From UBA8752 sp965659115 (GTDB lineage Bacteria; Bacteroidota; Bacteroidia; Flavobacteriales_D; Sanyastnellaceae), in assembly GCA_965659115.1 (NCBI GenBank), contig CBFHUP010000001.1, forward strand, positions 1 through 64,000: a DNA stretch of 64,000 nt. The letters run 5' to 3'. A program made the position numbers and the translations under genes. The number at the start of each line of letters is the position of its first letter. The first letter of the stretch is position 1. The notes beneath the pieces are model-generated. The model saw nothing but the letters and a program-made list of their open reading frames with translations, made no database searches and was not told where the DNA came from. Shown here in pieces: positions 25,834 to 35,060 of this stretch.

Positions 25834-27153
25834 TCAACGGAGCACGCTGAAACGCTCGGCGTCGAGCCTCACCAAGATGGCGATCATGAGCGCGAAGGCC
25901 ATGAAGCTGGACCCACCATAGCTCATGAATGGGAGGGGTATGCCAATGACAGGTGCCAACCCCAGCACCATGCCCACGTTGATCAGCATGTGCATGAACA
26001 GGATGCCGCCCAAGCTATAAGCATAGACCCGCGTGAAGGCACTGCGTTGTCGCTCGGCCAAAAACAGAATGCGCAGGATAAAGCTGGCAAACAGGATGAG
26101 AAATACGGTGGACCCTACGAGTCCCCATTCCTCGGACCACGTGCAAAAGATGAAGTCGGTTTCTTGTTCGGGGACGAACCCGTAACCGGTCATGGGACCA
26201 TTCCTCCAGCCCATTCCGGTCCACCCTCCTGAGCCGATGGCGGTCTTGGCGTGACGGATGTTGTAGTCGGCATCGGGGTTGTCGACTTCGAGCCCAAATA
26301 GAACCTGTATGCGCTCCCGTTGGTGAGGGCGCAGCACCTCTTCAAGCGCCAAATGCATCACCACAGAAAACAGCAACGCAGCCACGGTCGAAATGATGGC
26401 CTGCGTGGTGATGCGGGCCCGGTATCGGGGAAGGGTGGCGTTGCGAACAAGTGCAATGGCGCCGGCCCCCAAAGCCACAAACAAGATCCAAAAACGGTAA
26501 ATCCCGTTGGCTTCTCCCACAAAAGGGTAGGTCAAGTCGCCTGCACCAGATAAGATGGTCAGAACGGCCATGACCACGGCAGCGAACCCCACGATGAGGA
26601 CGGCGCCACTCAGGCCCTCGCGGTACATGGCAAATACAAAACCCAGAAAAACCAGCACCGTACCTGCATCGGGTTGGAGCAATATCAGCCCGGCGGGAAT
26701 GCCCACAATGACCGCCGCGCGAAACCGCTGACCAAATTGGTTGAGGCCTCCCTCTTTTGAGCAATACCAAGCGAGGGCGAGCGATGCCCCCATCTTCGCA
26801 AACTCAGAGGGTTGAATGCCAAAGCCACCAAAACCAAACCACGATCGCGCCCCGCCTACCTTCTTGCCGATGACCAGTACCAAGGCACAAAGCAGCAGCT
26901 GAAAACCGTAGTTGAGCAGAGCCGTCCGAATAAAAAACGTGCCTTCAATCTGCAGGATCAAAAACCCCAGAACGAGGCTCACAACAAGCCACAACCCTTG
27001 CTTTCCGTGCAAGGTGCGCAAGCCCCATTCCACCGCGCCATCTGGCCCCGTGGCGGCAGAAACGAGGTTCACCCAGCCCAATCCGGCGAGGGCCAGAAAA
27101 AGCACGATGGTGAGGCCATCGATGTTGCGGCGTATGTCCGAATTCCGGGTCAT
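25834..27153 (-). CDS. rodA: Peptidoglycan glycosyltransferase RodA
   Basis: RodA is the SEDS-family membrane glycosyltransferase that polymerises lipid II during cell elongation together with PBP2. It is 439 residues with about ten membrane helices; FGGFGIQPSEFAKMG, LLQPDAGTVLVFLG and the C-terminal GIPLPFMSYGGSSFMAF are hallmark segments. Its ATG overlaps the mrdA stop by 4 nt. It is the last gene of the mreB-mreC-mreD-mrdA-rodA operon. FtsW is similar, but this context fixes the elongation role. Confidence 0.95.
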   Translation of the reverse strand: MTRNSDIRRNIDGLTIVLFLALAGLGWVNLVSAATGPDGAVEWGLRTLHGKQGLWLVVSLVLGFLILQIEGTFFIRTALLNYGFQLLLCALVLVIGKKVGGARSWFGFGGFGIQPSEFAKMGASLALAWYCSKEGGLNQFGQRFRAAVIVGIPAGLILLQPDAGTVLVFLGFVFAMYREGLSGAVLIVGFAAVVMAVLTILSGAGDLTYPFVGEANGIYRFWILFVALGAGAIALVRNATLPRYRARITTQAIISTVAALLFSVVMHLALEEVLRPHQRERIQVLFGLEVDNPDADYNIRHAKTAIGSGGWTGMGWRNGPMTGYGFVPEQETDFIFCTWSEEWGLVGSTVFLILFASFILRILFLAERQRSAFTRVYAYSLGGILFMHMLINVGMVLGLAPVIGIPLPFMSYGGSSFMAFALMIAILVRLDAERFSVLR

Positions 27154-28991
27154 GGTTGCAGTTCCGTGGGGTCCGGCTCCGGATAGGGGTCCATCAAGTT
27201 GGCTTCCAAAATGCGGTTCAGCTTGGTTTCATTGGTGACATTGCCGGTCAAGTATTGCTCCATGAGCAATGCGGCGATGGGGGCCGCCCATTGGCCACCA
27301 AACCCTGAATTTTCGACATAAACACTGAGCGCGATTTTGGGGTCGTCTTGAGGCGCAAAAGCGATGAATACAGAGTGGTCTTTTCGGGGCTCGTCTTGCA
27401 CTGTACCGGTTTTGCCGCACACGGCAATGCCACTGATGCGCGCCCGTCGGCCAGTGCCAGAAGGATCTTCGACCACCTGTCGCATGGCATTGATCACAGG
27501 GTCGAAATAAATGGAGTCTACCCCAGTATCTATGAGGGTACCCAAGCCAAGCGGCTTGCCTTGGTCGCCCACAGCATGGATGAAGTGCGGCAACTTGTAC
27601 CAGCCTCTGTTGGCGAGGGTGGCTGCCAAGTTGGCCATTTGAAGAGGGGTGGTCAACAATTCACCCTCACCGATGGCAATGGAGTATACGGTCCCGAAGT
27701 CCCACCGTCGCCGGCCGTAAATGCCATCATAGTATTCGCTGTCGGGGACACTGCCCGTTGACGTTCCCGGCAACCGACCACCCAAGTTGGTTCCAAACCC
27801 AAAGGCCATCACACGTTCCCTCCATTCATCTAGCCCCAGGGCCGCGCGTTCAAACTTGGTGTCGCCATCTCCTGCATTGACCACGCGCTGCATGACCTTG
27901 TAGAAGTAGGGGTTGCAACTGTGAATCACAGCATTGCGCAGATCATCGCGGCTGTGCGGACCGTGGCAACCGATGATGTTGCGGTCACAGGCAAAACGGG
28001 TGGAGGGTCGGATGTGCCCGCCTTGCAAGGCGACCAAACCCTGCACCATTTTCCAAATGGATCCCGGCCTGTACGTGGCCTTAATGGCCCGGTTAAACAA
28101 GGGCTTGTCGGAGTCAGAGACCAGCGTTTTGTAGTAGGGGCCGCGTTGGGAACCGACGAGCATGTCCGGGTCAAACCCCGGGGCAGACACCATGGCGAGG
28201 ACTTCGCCAGACTTGGGCTCAATGGCCACCACGCTGCCTTTTTTGTTGCGCATCAGCTGCTCGGCAAACTGCTGCAAGGTGAGGTCCAATGTGAGGGTCA
28301 GGTTTTGACCCGATTCGGCTGGTTTGTCGTCGTTTTCGACCTGTGCCGTATTCCTGATTCGATTGCGCGCATCGACCAGAACTGAAGTGCGCCCTTTGAC
28401 GCCGCGCAATTCCAATTCATACACCCGTTCCAAGCCACTGCGCCCGATGTGGTCTCCCATGCGGTAAAACGCATCGGCAGAGAGGTTCTCTCGGGAGGCC
28501 TCGGCATACTCTCCGATCAAATGACCGGCCACGCCATGGATGTGGTTGCGGACAGGCCGACTCCGAAATGAGAACCCTTCAAAGGCCTGAATGGTGGAGG
28601 CCATGCGGGCGTGCTCTTCGACCCCAATGCCACGTCGGACGGTAGATGTTTTGTAGCGGCTGTAGCGCTTGGCTTTGGTGAGTGCAGCCTCGAGGTCTTT
28701 TGCCGCCATGCCCGCCCATTGGGCTGCGCTCTCCAATGCGGCGCTGTCCATCTCGGCCAACATTCTGGGCAGGACCATGAGGTCGTGTGCCGCTCGCGAA
28801 CCCACCAAAAGCTGGCCATTGCGGTCAAAGAACAGGCCCCGGCTCGGCGGGATGGATTGTCGGTCGCTGGTGAGCGTGATGGCTTTTTCTTTCCACTCCG
28901 GTTGCCAAATCTGCAGGCTGAAGAGCCGGAGAATGAAAGCGGCTGTGAAGAACAGCACCAGCAGCACCACTGTCCGGAATCGGGTATCCAT
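27150..28991 (-). CDS. mrdA: Penicillin-binding protein 2 (transpeptidase)
   Basis: PBP2 cross-links peptidoglycan during elongation. From the ATG at 28991 it is 613 residues, with an N-terminal membrane anchor (VVLLVLFFTAAFILRLF), a PBP dimerisation domain and a C-terminal transpeptidase. The active-site motifs are readable: SxxK in RPGSIWKMVQG, SxN in HSCNPYFYK, and KTG in CGKTGTVQD. A longer frame upstream runs into mreD and is rejected. It shares a TGATG junction with mreD. Confidence 0.95.
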   Translation of the reverse strand: MDTRFRTVVLLVLFFTAAFILRLFSLQIWQPEWKEKAITLTSDRQSIPPSRGLFFDRNGQLLVGSRAAHDLMVLPRMLAEMDSAALESAAQWAGMAAKDLEAALTKAKRYSRYKTSTVRRGIGVEEHARMASTIQAFEGFSFRSRPVRNHIHGVAGHLIGEYAEASRENLSADAFYRMGDHIGRSGLERVYELELRGVKGRTSVLVDARNRIRNTAQVENDDKPAESGQNLTLTLDLTLQQFAEQLMRNKKGSVVAIEPKSGEVLAMVSAPGFDPDMLVGSQRGPYYKTLVSDSDKPLFNRAIKATYRPGSIWKMVQGLVALQGGHIRPSTRFACDRNIIGCHGPHSRDDLRNAVIHSCNPYFYKVMQRVVNAGDGDTKFERAALGLDEWRERVMAFGFGTNLGGRLPGTSTGSVPDSEYYDGIYGRRRWDFGTVYSIAIGEGELLTTPLQMANLAATLANRGWYKLPHFIHAVGDQGKPLGLGTLIDTGVDSIYFDPVINAMRQVVEDPSGTGRRARISGIAVCGKTGTVQDEPRKDHSVFIAFAPQDDPKIALSVYVENSGFGGQWAAPIAALLMEQYLTGNVTNETKLNRILEANLMDPYPEPDPTELQP

Positions 28992-29503
28992 CAGGTGCTG
29001 GATTTGCGTCGGTCTGGAGCGTAGACCATCAAGTGCAAGACCAAGCAACAGAGGGTGGTAAAGGCGGCACTGGTGAGGGTGGGCAGCAAGGCTCCTGGAA
29101 TAAGGTGCCAATACCAATTGGAGACCAGCATGAGCGTCAGGTGATAAGCCAGTGCTGCGCTAAAAGTGAGCCCGACCAACCAGCTCGACCCCATGTCCCT
29201 GAGGATGGGGTGATCGCTGATTTCATATCCCTCACGGGGCGCAAAAAGCCGGTGCAAAGAAGGCAACAGACCTCCCAAAACGGTGCCTGCAACCATGTGT
29301 TGGCCATAAGACCCCAATGCGATGTCGAGTGCAACGCCCATCACAAATCCAAGGGTGAGTTTGAGAAAAGAATTGGCCTGGGGGGAGATCAATAAAAGCG
29401 CCCACAAGGTCCATTCGGGACGTGTCCACTCTCCCAAAGGGGAAACGTCCCTCAGAAAGAAAGCCTGCAAAAAGACCAGCAACAGCATCCTCAAGACCAT
29501 CAT
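28991..29503 (-). CDS. mreD: Rod shape-determining protein MreD
   Basis: A 170-residue, strongly hydrophobic protein with about five membrane helices, placed exactly between mreC and mrdA, where MreD is found. It helps hold the MreB-associated elongasome in the membrane. Sequence identity in this family is low, so the call rests on context, length and topology. It overlaps mreC by 4 nt (ATGA) and mrdA by 1 nt. Confidence 0.88.
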   Translation of the reverse strand: MMVLRMLLLVFLQAFFLRDVSPLGEWTRPEWTLWALLLISPQANSFLKLTLGFVMGVALDIALGSYGQHMVAGTVLGGLLPSLHRLFAPREGYEISDHPILRDMGSSWLVGLTFSAALAYHLTLMLVSNWYWHLIPGALLPTLTSAAFTTLCCLVLHLMVYAPDRRKSST

Positions 29504-30309
29504 GGCAAGTCGGCTGAAGACAGCGCCGTCCTTTCGGAGTCCGCTTGGTGAACCAAAAATTCAAGGTGACGCGAGGCATTGAAATCAGCGGCTGGAACGA
29601 CCGATACCGACATAAAGTCCGCACCGGATTGTCGTTCTACGTCATACACCGTTCCCATGAGGACATCGGCGGGAAACCGCAGGTCATACCCAGAGGTGAA
29701 AATCGAATCTCCCCGCTCGGCTTGAACGTGGCGGGGGACATCCTTGAGTTGCAGGAGGCCCATGTCCAAACCATCCCATCCAAGGGAAGCCACAGGTCCA
29801 TCGCGTCCGATGCGACAACTCCACGAAGTCCCGCTGTGCATCAGGGTCAAAATGCGGCAATGGTCCTCCCCGATTTCCTCGACGGTTCCAAACGCTGCGC
29901 CTCCCGAGAGCACTCCCATGCCAACTTCGATGCCGCCGTCACGACCAGGGGAAGCAATAGATGGAGAGCGGGGTTTGCCGTCAGGTCCTTTGATGAGCAT
30001 GCCACTGCGCACCTTCCAGTGTCGGACGGTGTCCTCTTCCCATTCTGTGGCCAAGTCCATGGAGAGTAAGCGAGACCGGAGGGCTGCATTTTCTTCAGCC
30101 AGTCCGGCGTTTTGTTCTGCCAGGCGGAGGTAGTTGGACCACCCATGGCGCTGGTGGTCAATCATGTAAGAGATGGCGCCTGTTTGCCGAAACCAACTCG
30201 ACCGCGCTGCACCGTCATTGCGAAGCAAAACAGACAGGGACACTGCCATTAGGGCAATGAACGCGAGTGTAAACGCATTTCGTTGTAGGAGCAGCCAGAG
30301 GTTCCGCAT
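29500..30309 (-). CDS. mreC: Rod shape-determining protein MreC
   Basis: MreC links the MreB cytoskeleton to periplasmic wall synthases. It is 269 residues: an N-terminal membrane helix (NAFTLAFIALMAVSLSVLL), a short coiled coil (LRLAEQNAGLAEENAALRSRL) and the beta-barrel core with ASPGRDGGIEVGMGVLS and the late GDSIFTSGYDLRFPADVLMGTV. It starts 13 nt after mreB and overlaps mreD. Confidence 0.93.
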   Translation of the reverse strand: MRNLWLLLQRNAFTLAFIALMAVSLSVLLRNDGAARSSWFRQTGAISYMIDHQRHGWSNYLRLAEQNAGLAEENAALRSRLLSMDLATEWEEDTVRHWKVRSGMLIKGPDGKPRSPSIASPGRDGGIEVGMGVLSGGAAFGTVEEIGEDHCRILTLMHSGTSWSCRIGRDGPVASLGWDGLDMGLLQLKDVPRHVQAERGDSIFTSGYDLRFPADVLMGTVYDVERQSGADFMSVSVVPAADFNASRHLEFLVHQADSERTALSSADLP

Positions 30310-30322
30310 GGGCAGGCCGGCT

Positions 30323-31348
30323 TCACTCGCGCATCAGGAAGGCGAAATTCTCGACGTTCTTGAGGGCGATGGCTGTTCCTCGGGCCACAGCGCGCAAGGG
30401 CTCTTCAGCTACGTGCACGGGCAGCCGGGTCTTGGAACTGATCCTCTTGTCCAAACCGCGAAGCAAAGCGCCTCCTCCGGCGAGGTAGATTCCAGTTTTG
30501 TAGATGTCAGCAGAGAGTTCCGGTGGGGTGTTCTCCAAACAACTCAGGATGGCCTCCTCGATTTTGGAAATCGACTTGTCCAATGCCATAGCGATCTCGG
30601 CATAGCTCACCTGAATCTCCTTGGGAATGCCCGTCATGAGGTCCCTTCCGCGCACCGCGTAGTCCTCGGGGGGCTCATCGAGCTCCGTCAAGGCACTGCC
30701 CACCTCAATTTTGATCTGTTCGGCTGTGCGCTCACCTACCAGAATGTTGTGTTGGCGGCGCATGTACTCCTCAATGTCTTGGGTGAATTCATCACCTGCA
30801 ACGCGGATGTTTTTGTCGGTTACGATGCCGCCCAGGGCAATCACGGCAATCTCAGAAGTGCCGCCACCGATGTCGATGATCATGTTGCCCATGGGCTCCT
30901 CCACGTCAATTCCGATTCCAATCGCAGCCGCCATCGGCTCGTGAATCAAGAACACTTCTTTGGCTCCAGCGTGTTCGGCGCTGTCTTTTACCGCACGCTT
31001 TTCAACCTCAGTGATGCCCGAAGGGATGCAGATGACCATCCGCAACGAAGGGTTGAACAGGCTTCTCCGGCGTTGGATCATCCGGATCATCCCTTTGATC
31101 ATGTCTTCCGCACTCTGGAAGTCGGCGATCACACCGTCTTTGAGCGGACGGACAGTTTTGATGTTTTCGTGCGTCTTACCGTGCATTTGCTGGGCTTGAC
31201 GCCCGATCGCAACGGTTTTATTCGAGGCGCGGTCTTTGGCTACGATGGACGGTTCGTCGACCACAGCTTGATCCTCGTAGTAGATGACGGTGTTGGCAGT
31301 TCCGAGATCGATGGCGATCTCCTGCATAAAGAAATTGAACAGGCCCAT
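30323..31348 (-). CDS. mreB: Cell shape-determining actin-like protein MreB
   Basis: MreB forms membrane-bound filaments that orient wall synthesis. From the ATG at 31348 it has 341 residues; a TTG nine bases further upstream is also possible. The phosphate-binding IAIDLGTANT, the MIIDIGGGTSEIAVIALGG segment, VFLIHEPMAAAIGIGID and the adenosine motif YLAGGGALLRGLD are typical. It is the first gene of the shape operon; the 103 nt region upstream separates it from purH. Confidence 0.96.
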   Translation of the reverse strand: MGLFNFFMQEIAIDLGTANTVIYYEDQAVVDEPSIVAKDRASNKTVAIGRQAQQMHGKTHENIKTVRPLKDGVIADFQSAEDMIKGMIRMIQRRRSLFNPSLRMVICIPSGITEVEKRAVKDSAEHAGAKEVFLIHEPMAAAIGIGIDVEEPMGNMIIDIGGGTSEIAVIALGGIVTDKNIRVAGDEFTQDIEEYMRRQHNILVGERTAEQIKIEVGSALTELDEPPEDYAVRGRDLMTGIPKEIQVSYAEIAMALDKSISKIEEAILSCLENTPPELSADIYKTGIYLAGGGALLRGLDKRISSKTRLPVHVAEEPLRAVARGTAIALKNVENFAFLMRE

Positions 31349-31451
31349 TTCTACCAAATTTGAGGGTTAAACGCATGTGTTGGTCAACCTGTTGTGGAAG
31401 AATCAACACCAAAGGCGGTGGATAAGCCGCGTTTTGTTCTCCTTTGTGAAA
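31349..31451. other. Intergenic region between mreB and purH
   Basis: 103 nt downstream of purH and upstream of mreB. On the minus strand it has CAAATTTG six nt before the mreB ATG, a weak -7 match, and one near-match to a DnaA box (TTATCCACC, 31417-31425). I see no clear terminator for purH, so read-through into mreB is possible. Confidence 0.3.
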
Positions 31452-32975
31452 TCAGTGTCGGAAATGGCGGACACCTGTGGTCACCATAACCACCCCATTG
31501 GCATCGCAATACGCCACACTTTCGCCGTCCTTAATGCTGCCTCCTGGCTGCACAACCGCAGCTATACCTGCCTTGTGGGCGATTTCAACACAGTCGGGGA
31601 ATGGGAAGAACGCGTCGCTGGCCATGACGGCGCCGTCGAGCGAAAATCCCATGCGACCAGCTTTGTCGATGGCCTGGTTGAGGGCGTCCACCCGAGAAGT
31701 TTGTCCGGTTCCACTGGCCAGAAGCTGGCCCGCTTTTGAGAGCACAATGGTATTGGACCGCGTATGCTTGGCCAACTTAAGGGCAAATGCCAGGTCTTCG
31801 GACTGTTCTTCCGTGGGCGACATCTGGGTCACACATTGAAAGTCCTGGGACCCTTCTACTTGGCCATCTGGTTGTTGCACGAGGTATCCACCGAGCGCGC
31901 TGCGCACGAGTTTTTGGGCATGGGGCCAATGCCGCTGTTCCAACAGAATGCGGTTCTTCTTTTTACTCAACAAAGCGAGGGCCTCCGGCGCAAAGTCAGG
32001 TGCGATGACCACCTCGCAAAACAGCGTGTGCAAGGCTTCTGCAGTTTCCAGGTCGAGGGTGCGGTTGGCGATAACAACCCCTCCAAAAGCGGAAATGGGA
32101 TCCCCTGCAAGCGCATCAGAATAGGCCTCAGAAAGAGAGGCGCGTGTGGCCAAACCGCAGGCGTTGTTGTGTTTGAGAATGGCCACGGTAGGCGCTCCAT
32201 CCTTGAATTCGTCCATGAGTTGCACGGCAGCATCCACATCGAGCAGGTTGTTGTAGCTCAGGGCCTTGCCATTGTGTTGGGTGAACAGCCCCTCGAGATC
32301 TCCATAAAACGCACCGGGCTGGTGGGGGTTCTCGCCATAGCGCAGCGGGGTGCTGGCGGTTTCCAAGATGGAGAGCACTTCGGGGTTGCCCCCTTCGCGG
32401 ACCCACCGGCCAATGGCGGCATCGTATCCCGATGACACGCCAAACGCAGCGCCTGCCATGTTGCGTCGGAAGTCCAAGTCCGTGCTCATGCCCTGGCCCA
32501 ATGCCTGGACCAGATCGCCGTACTGGCCCCGGGAGGGGATGCACACAACATCGCGAAAATTCTTGGCTGCTGCGCGGATCAGGGCGATTCCACCGATGTC
32601 AATTTTCTCAATGATTTCGCCTTCCTCCGCTCCAGAAGCCAAGGTTTCCTCAAAGGGGTAGAGGTCTACGATGACCAGGTCGATGGGGCCAATGCCATGG
32701 TCGGCCACGTCCACATCATCGGGCCCGAAATCGCGCCGCGCCAAGATGCCTCCGAACACCATCGGATGGAGGGTTTTGACCCGTCCACCCAACATCTCTG
32801 CAGTTTGAGTCACAGATTCAACAGGGGTGACTTTGGCACCGAGGGCTTCAATTGCACGTTGGGTACCCCCTGTTGACAGGATTTCGACACCGTGGGCGTG
32901 AAGGCGGTCTACGATGGGGGCGAGACCCTCCTTGTGAAAGACAGAAATAAGGGCTCTGCGGATGGGACGTTCCAT
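31452..32975 (-). CDS. purH: Bifunctional AICAR transformylase / IMP cyclohydrolase
   Basis: PurH carries out the last two steps of IMP synthesis. The protein is about 507 residues from the ATG at 32975; an ATG at 32990 adds five residues and cannot be excluded. The N-terminal cyclohydrolase domain (RALISVFHKEG, STGGTQRAIEALG, VKTLHPMVFGGILARR) and the transformylase domain (LRYGENPHQPGAFYG, KHNNACGLA, SDAFFPFPDCVE, QPGGSIKDGESVAYCD) are both complete. Confidence 0.96.
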   Translation of the reverse strand: MERPIRRALISVFHKEGLAPIVDRLHAHGVEILSTGGTQRAIEALGAKVTPVESVTQTAEMLGGRVKTLHPMVFGGILARRDFGPDDVDVADHGIGPIDLVIVDLYPFEETLASGAEEGEIIEKIDIGGIALIRAAAKNFRDVVCIPSRGQYGDLVQALGQGMSTDLDFRRNMAGAAFGVSSGYDAAIGRWVREGGNPEVLSILETASTPLRYGENPHQPGAFYGDLEGLFTQHNGKALSYNNLLDVDAAVQLMDEFKDGAPTVAILKHNNACGLATRASLSEAYSDALAGDPISAFGGVVIANRTLDLETAEALHTLFCEVVIAPDFAPEALALLSKKKNRILLEQRHWPHAQKLVRSALGGYLVQQPDGQVEGSQDFQCVTQMSPTEEQSEDLAFALKLAKHTRSNTIVLSKAGQLLASGTGQTSRVDALNQAIDKAGRMGFSLDGAVMASDAFFPFPDCVEIAHKAGIAAVVQPGGSIKDGESVAYCDANGVVMVTTGVRHFRH

Positions 32976-33000
32976 GATGGGGCGGGGCATTGGGAAGACG

Positions 33001-33032
33001 CGAAATTAGACCACATTGGCCCCCTTCTCCAA
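33001..33032 (-). promoter_or_regulatory. Putative purH promoter
   Basis: On the minus strand there is TTG (33030-33032), a 21 nt spacer and TAATTTCG (33001-33008), one mismatch to TAnnTTTG. The box ends 10 nt before the ATG at 32990 and 25 nt before the ATG at 32975; the second spacing leaves a short leader and slightly favours 32975. Confidence 0.4.
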
Positions 33033-33043
33033 CCTCGTGTCCG

Positions 33044-33051
33044 TAGCTTAG
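33044..33051 (+). promoter_or_regulatory. Candidate -7 box 5 nt before the MacB-type permease start
   Basis: TAGCTTAG, one mismatch to TAnnTTTG, followed by CGAGC and the ATG at 33057. The spacing matches the start-proximal boxes of a dozen other genes here and would give an mRNA with almost no leader. Confidence 0.35.
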
Positions 33052-33056
33052 CGAGC

Positions 33057-34295
33057 ATGTCGCGCAGGCTGTTCGTCGAGAGTTTCATTCAAGCATGGCA
33101 AGCGCTGGTGACCAACCGGCTCAGGACCCTCCTGTCCCTGCTTGGGGTCATGATTGGCATCTTCATGATCACAGCGGTGTTTGCAGTGTCGGATTCGCTC
33201 GAAGAAAACCTCAAAGGGATTTTCAGTTCGGTGAGAAGTGACGTTCTGTTTGTGGAGAAGATGCCGTGGACCTTCTCCTCGGGCTACCCTTGGTGGAAGT
33301 ACGCATTGCGCAAGGATCCCACCCTCGAAGATTCAGAATTGTTGCAGGGCCGATTGCCTTCAGCAAGAAGCATTGCATTTCAGACCGGCAGCATGGTCAC
33401 GGTCGAAAAAGGCAGCAGCAGTTTTCAGGGCGCCCGGTTGGGCGCTGTGACCTTGGATTACCTCGATGCCATTGAGCTCGACATTGCCGAAGGCCGGTTT
33501 TTTACTCCGAGGGAGGTGCAAGCTTCGATTCCAGTCGTTTTGCTCGGCCAGAAGTTGGTAGACCGTTTGTTTCCCGAAGGCAACGCCATCGGTCAGTCTT
33601 GCACGATCTCGGGCAGAACGGCACGGGTCATTGGCGTCTTGGCCCAAGAGGGGACATCCATTGTGGGAGAAGGGTCCGATGATCTGGCACTGATCCCGGT
33701 GAGCTTTGGCCAACAACTTTTGAATTTTAAGGCGCTCAAGTCGAGCATCTTGATTCGGGCCAAAGAAGGGGTGGACTTGGAAACGTTGCGCGGTGAAGTC
33801 ATCGCGGCGTACCGCCCCATTCGAAGGCTTCACCCCCGTGATGAATCGGACTTTGCGGTCAATGAGGTGGACATGCTGACGGCTTTCATCGACGTGTTGT
33901 TTGGCCGAGTGGAATACGGTGTGTGGTTTATAGGGGCCTTTGCCATCTTGATCGGATGCTTCTCTGTGGCCAACATCATGTTTGTATCGGTGAAGGAACG
34001 CACTCCGCTGATTGGGGTGCAAAAGGCTTTGGGGGCAAAGCGCAGTTTTGTGCTGGCTCAGTTTCTGACTGAAGCGGTGGCGCTGTGCATCATGGGTGCC
34101 CTCTTGGCCCTGTTCGCCGTCGGACTGCTTGTGGTCACGGTGAACCTATTCTCGGATGGCATGTCGCTGGTTTTTGGACTGGAGCGGTTTCTGCTCGGGC
34201 TGGGCATTGCCGTGGTCAGTGGGGTCATTGCCGGATTGGCGCCAGCGCTGCAAGCGGCCCGCATGGACCCCGTTGAGGCCATGAGGGCCGCCTGA
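33057..34295 (+). CDS. ABC transporter permease, MacB/FtsX type
   Basis: A 412-residue membrane protein with the MacB topology: one N-terminal helix (TLLSLLGVMIGIFMITAVFAV), a large periplasmic MacB-PCD domain (about 45-270) and three C-terminal helices of the FtsX domain (IGCFSVANIMFVSVKERTPLIG is the conserved coupling-helix region). MacB-type permeases work with a separate ATPase in mechanotransmission or export; no ATPase gene is next to it, so the partner must be elsewhere. The ATG at 33057 matches the first helix; longer upstream frame overlaps purH and is rejected. Confidence 0.87.
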   Translation: MSRRLFVESFIQAWQALVTNRLRTLLSLLGVMIGIFMITAVFAVSDSLEENLKGIFSSVRSDVLFVEKMPWTFSSGYPWWKYALRKDPTLEDSELLQGRLPSARSIAFQTGSMVTVEKGSSSFQGARLGAVTLDYLDAIELDIAEGRFFTPREVQASIPVVLLGQKLVDRLFPEGNAIGQSCTISGRTARVIGVLAQEGTSIVGEGSDDLALIPVSFGQQLLNFKALKSSILIRAKEGVDLETLRGEVIAAYRPIRRLHPRDESDFAVNEVDMLTAFIDVLFGRVEYGVWFIGAFAILIGCFSVANIMFVSVKERTPLIGVQKALGAKRSFVLAQFLTEAVALCIMGALLALFAVGLLVVTVNLFSDGMSLVFGLERFLLGLGIAVVSGVIAGLAPALQAARMDPVEAMRAA

Positions 34296-34297
34296 AT

Positions 34298-34987
34298 TCA
34301 AAGGCCGAAGCTCAACCCAACGGTGGCCGTATGCCGCTCGCCGTCTGCCGATTCAAACAGCGTCTCGGGACCTTCTTCCAGTGGAATGCTCAGAGAACCG
34401 CCGTGCTTGTTGCCGTAGCGCAGCACCAAAAAAGCCGCCCGGCCAAATCGAATCCGCGCTCCGGCAGACCATCCATAGAGCAACGCGGGGTCAAATGTGG
34501 TGATCTTGTGGCTCAGGCGCTCGCCGGAGCTGTCAAAGTCACGCTTGTCGACGTAGGTGGCGTCCATGCCGGCTTCGGCTTCCAAAAAAGGCCGGAAGCC
34601 ACCGCGCAGCGGGTCGAGCCTCACGACCCCACTGATGCCCGGCAGCAAAATCCTGTAGCGCGTGTCTTCTGTTTTTGAGCCATCGTTGGGAGATTGAAAG
34701 GCGGGGGCCTCAGAGCTGTGGCCCAGATGTGCCAGGCCCATTCGAACTCCACTGCGCAGCGGCCCGCGGCTCCGGGCAAACCAACTCAAGTCCGCCTGAA
34801 AGGGGACCATATTCGATGCGTCGAGTGCCAACTGTGTAGCCCCGGCAGACATTTCAAAGGCCCCGGCCCGTTGAATCCTGCCTTGGCTGCAGCATTGGGC
34901 CTGAACAGCAGAAGCGGTGAAAAGGGCAACAACCAGGACAATGCCTGAGGCTGTCGATGCGGGAAACGAGAAGCGGTGGTTTTTCAT
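34298..34987 (-). CDS. Predicted outer-membrane beta-barrel protein, function unknown
   Basis: A 229-residue protein I cannot place in a named family. It has a signal peptide from the ATG at 34987 (hydrophobic GIVLVVALFTASAVQAQ). The rest is built of alternating polar/hydrophobic strands with phrases such as FRPFLEAEAGMDATYV and AAFLVLRYGNKHGGSL and ends in ATVGLSFGL, a C-terminal strand typical of small outer-membrane barrels. Two cysteines follow the signal peptide (QCCSQG). It converges on the MacB-type permease with a 2 nt gap and is divergent from rfbD. Confidence 0.6.
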   Translation of the reverse strand: MKNHRFSFPASTASGIVLVVALFTASAVQAQCCSQGRIQRAGAFEMSAGATQLALDASNMVPFQADLSWFARSRGPLRSGVRMGLAHLGHSSEAPAFQSPNDGSKTEDTRYRILLPGISGVVRLDPLRGGFRPFLEAEAGMDATYVDKRDFDSSGERLSHKITTFDPALLYGWSAGARIRFGRAAFLVLRYGNKHGGSLSIPLEEGPETLFESADGERHTATVGLSFGL

Positions 34988-35048
34988 GGTGAACGCTTTG
35001 ATGTTGCTGTCCATGCACATTGCGTGCCAAAACCAATGACGGGGTCAT

Positions 35049-35056
35049 TTTCTTTG
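35049..35056 (+). promoter_or_regulatory. Candidate -7 box 4 nt before rfbD
   Basis: TTTCTTTG, one mismatch to TAnnTTTG, followed by CAGA and the rfbD ATG at 35061. Same start-proximal geometry as in dusB, panD and others. Confidence 0.33.
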
Positions 35057-35060
35057 CAGA

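Noticed and set aside
31417..31425. Possible DnaA box (TTATCCACC on the minus strand) between mreB and purH as part of a replication origin
   Set aside because: Only one near-match and one weaker site, no AT-rich unwinding region, and none of the usual origin genes nearby.
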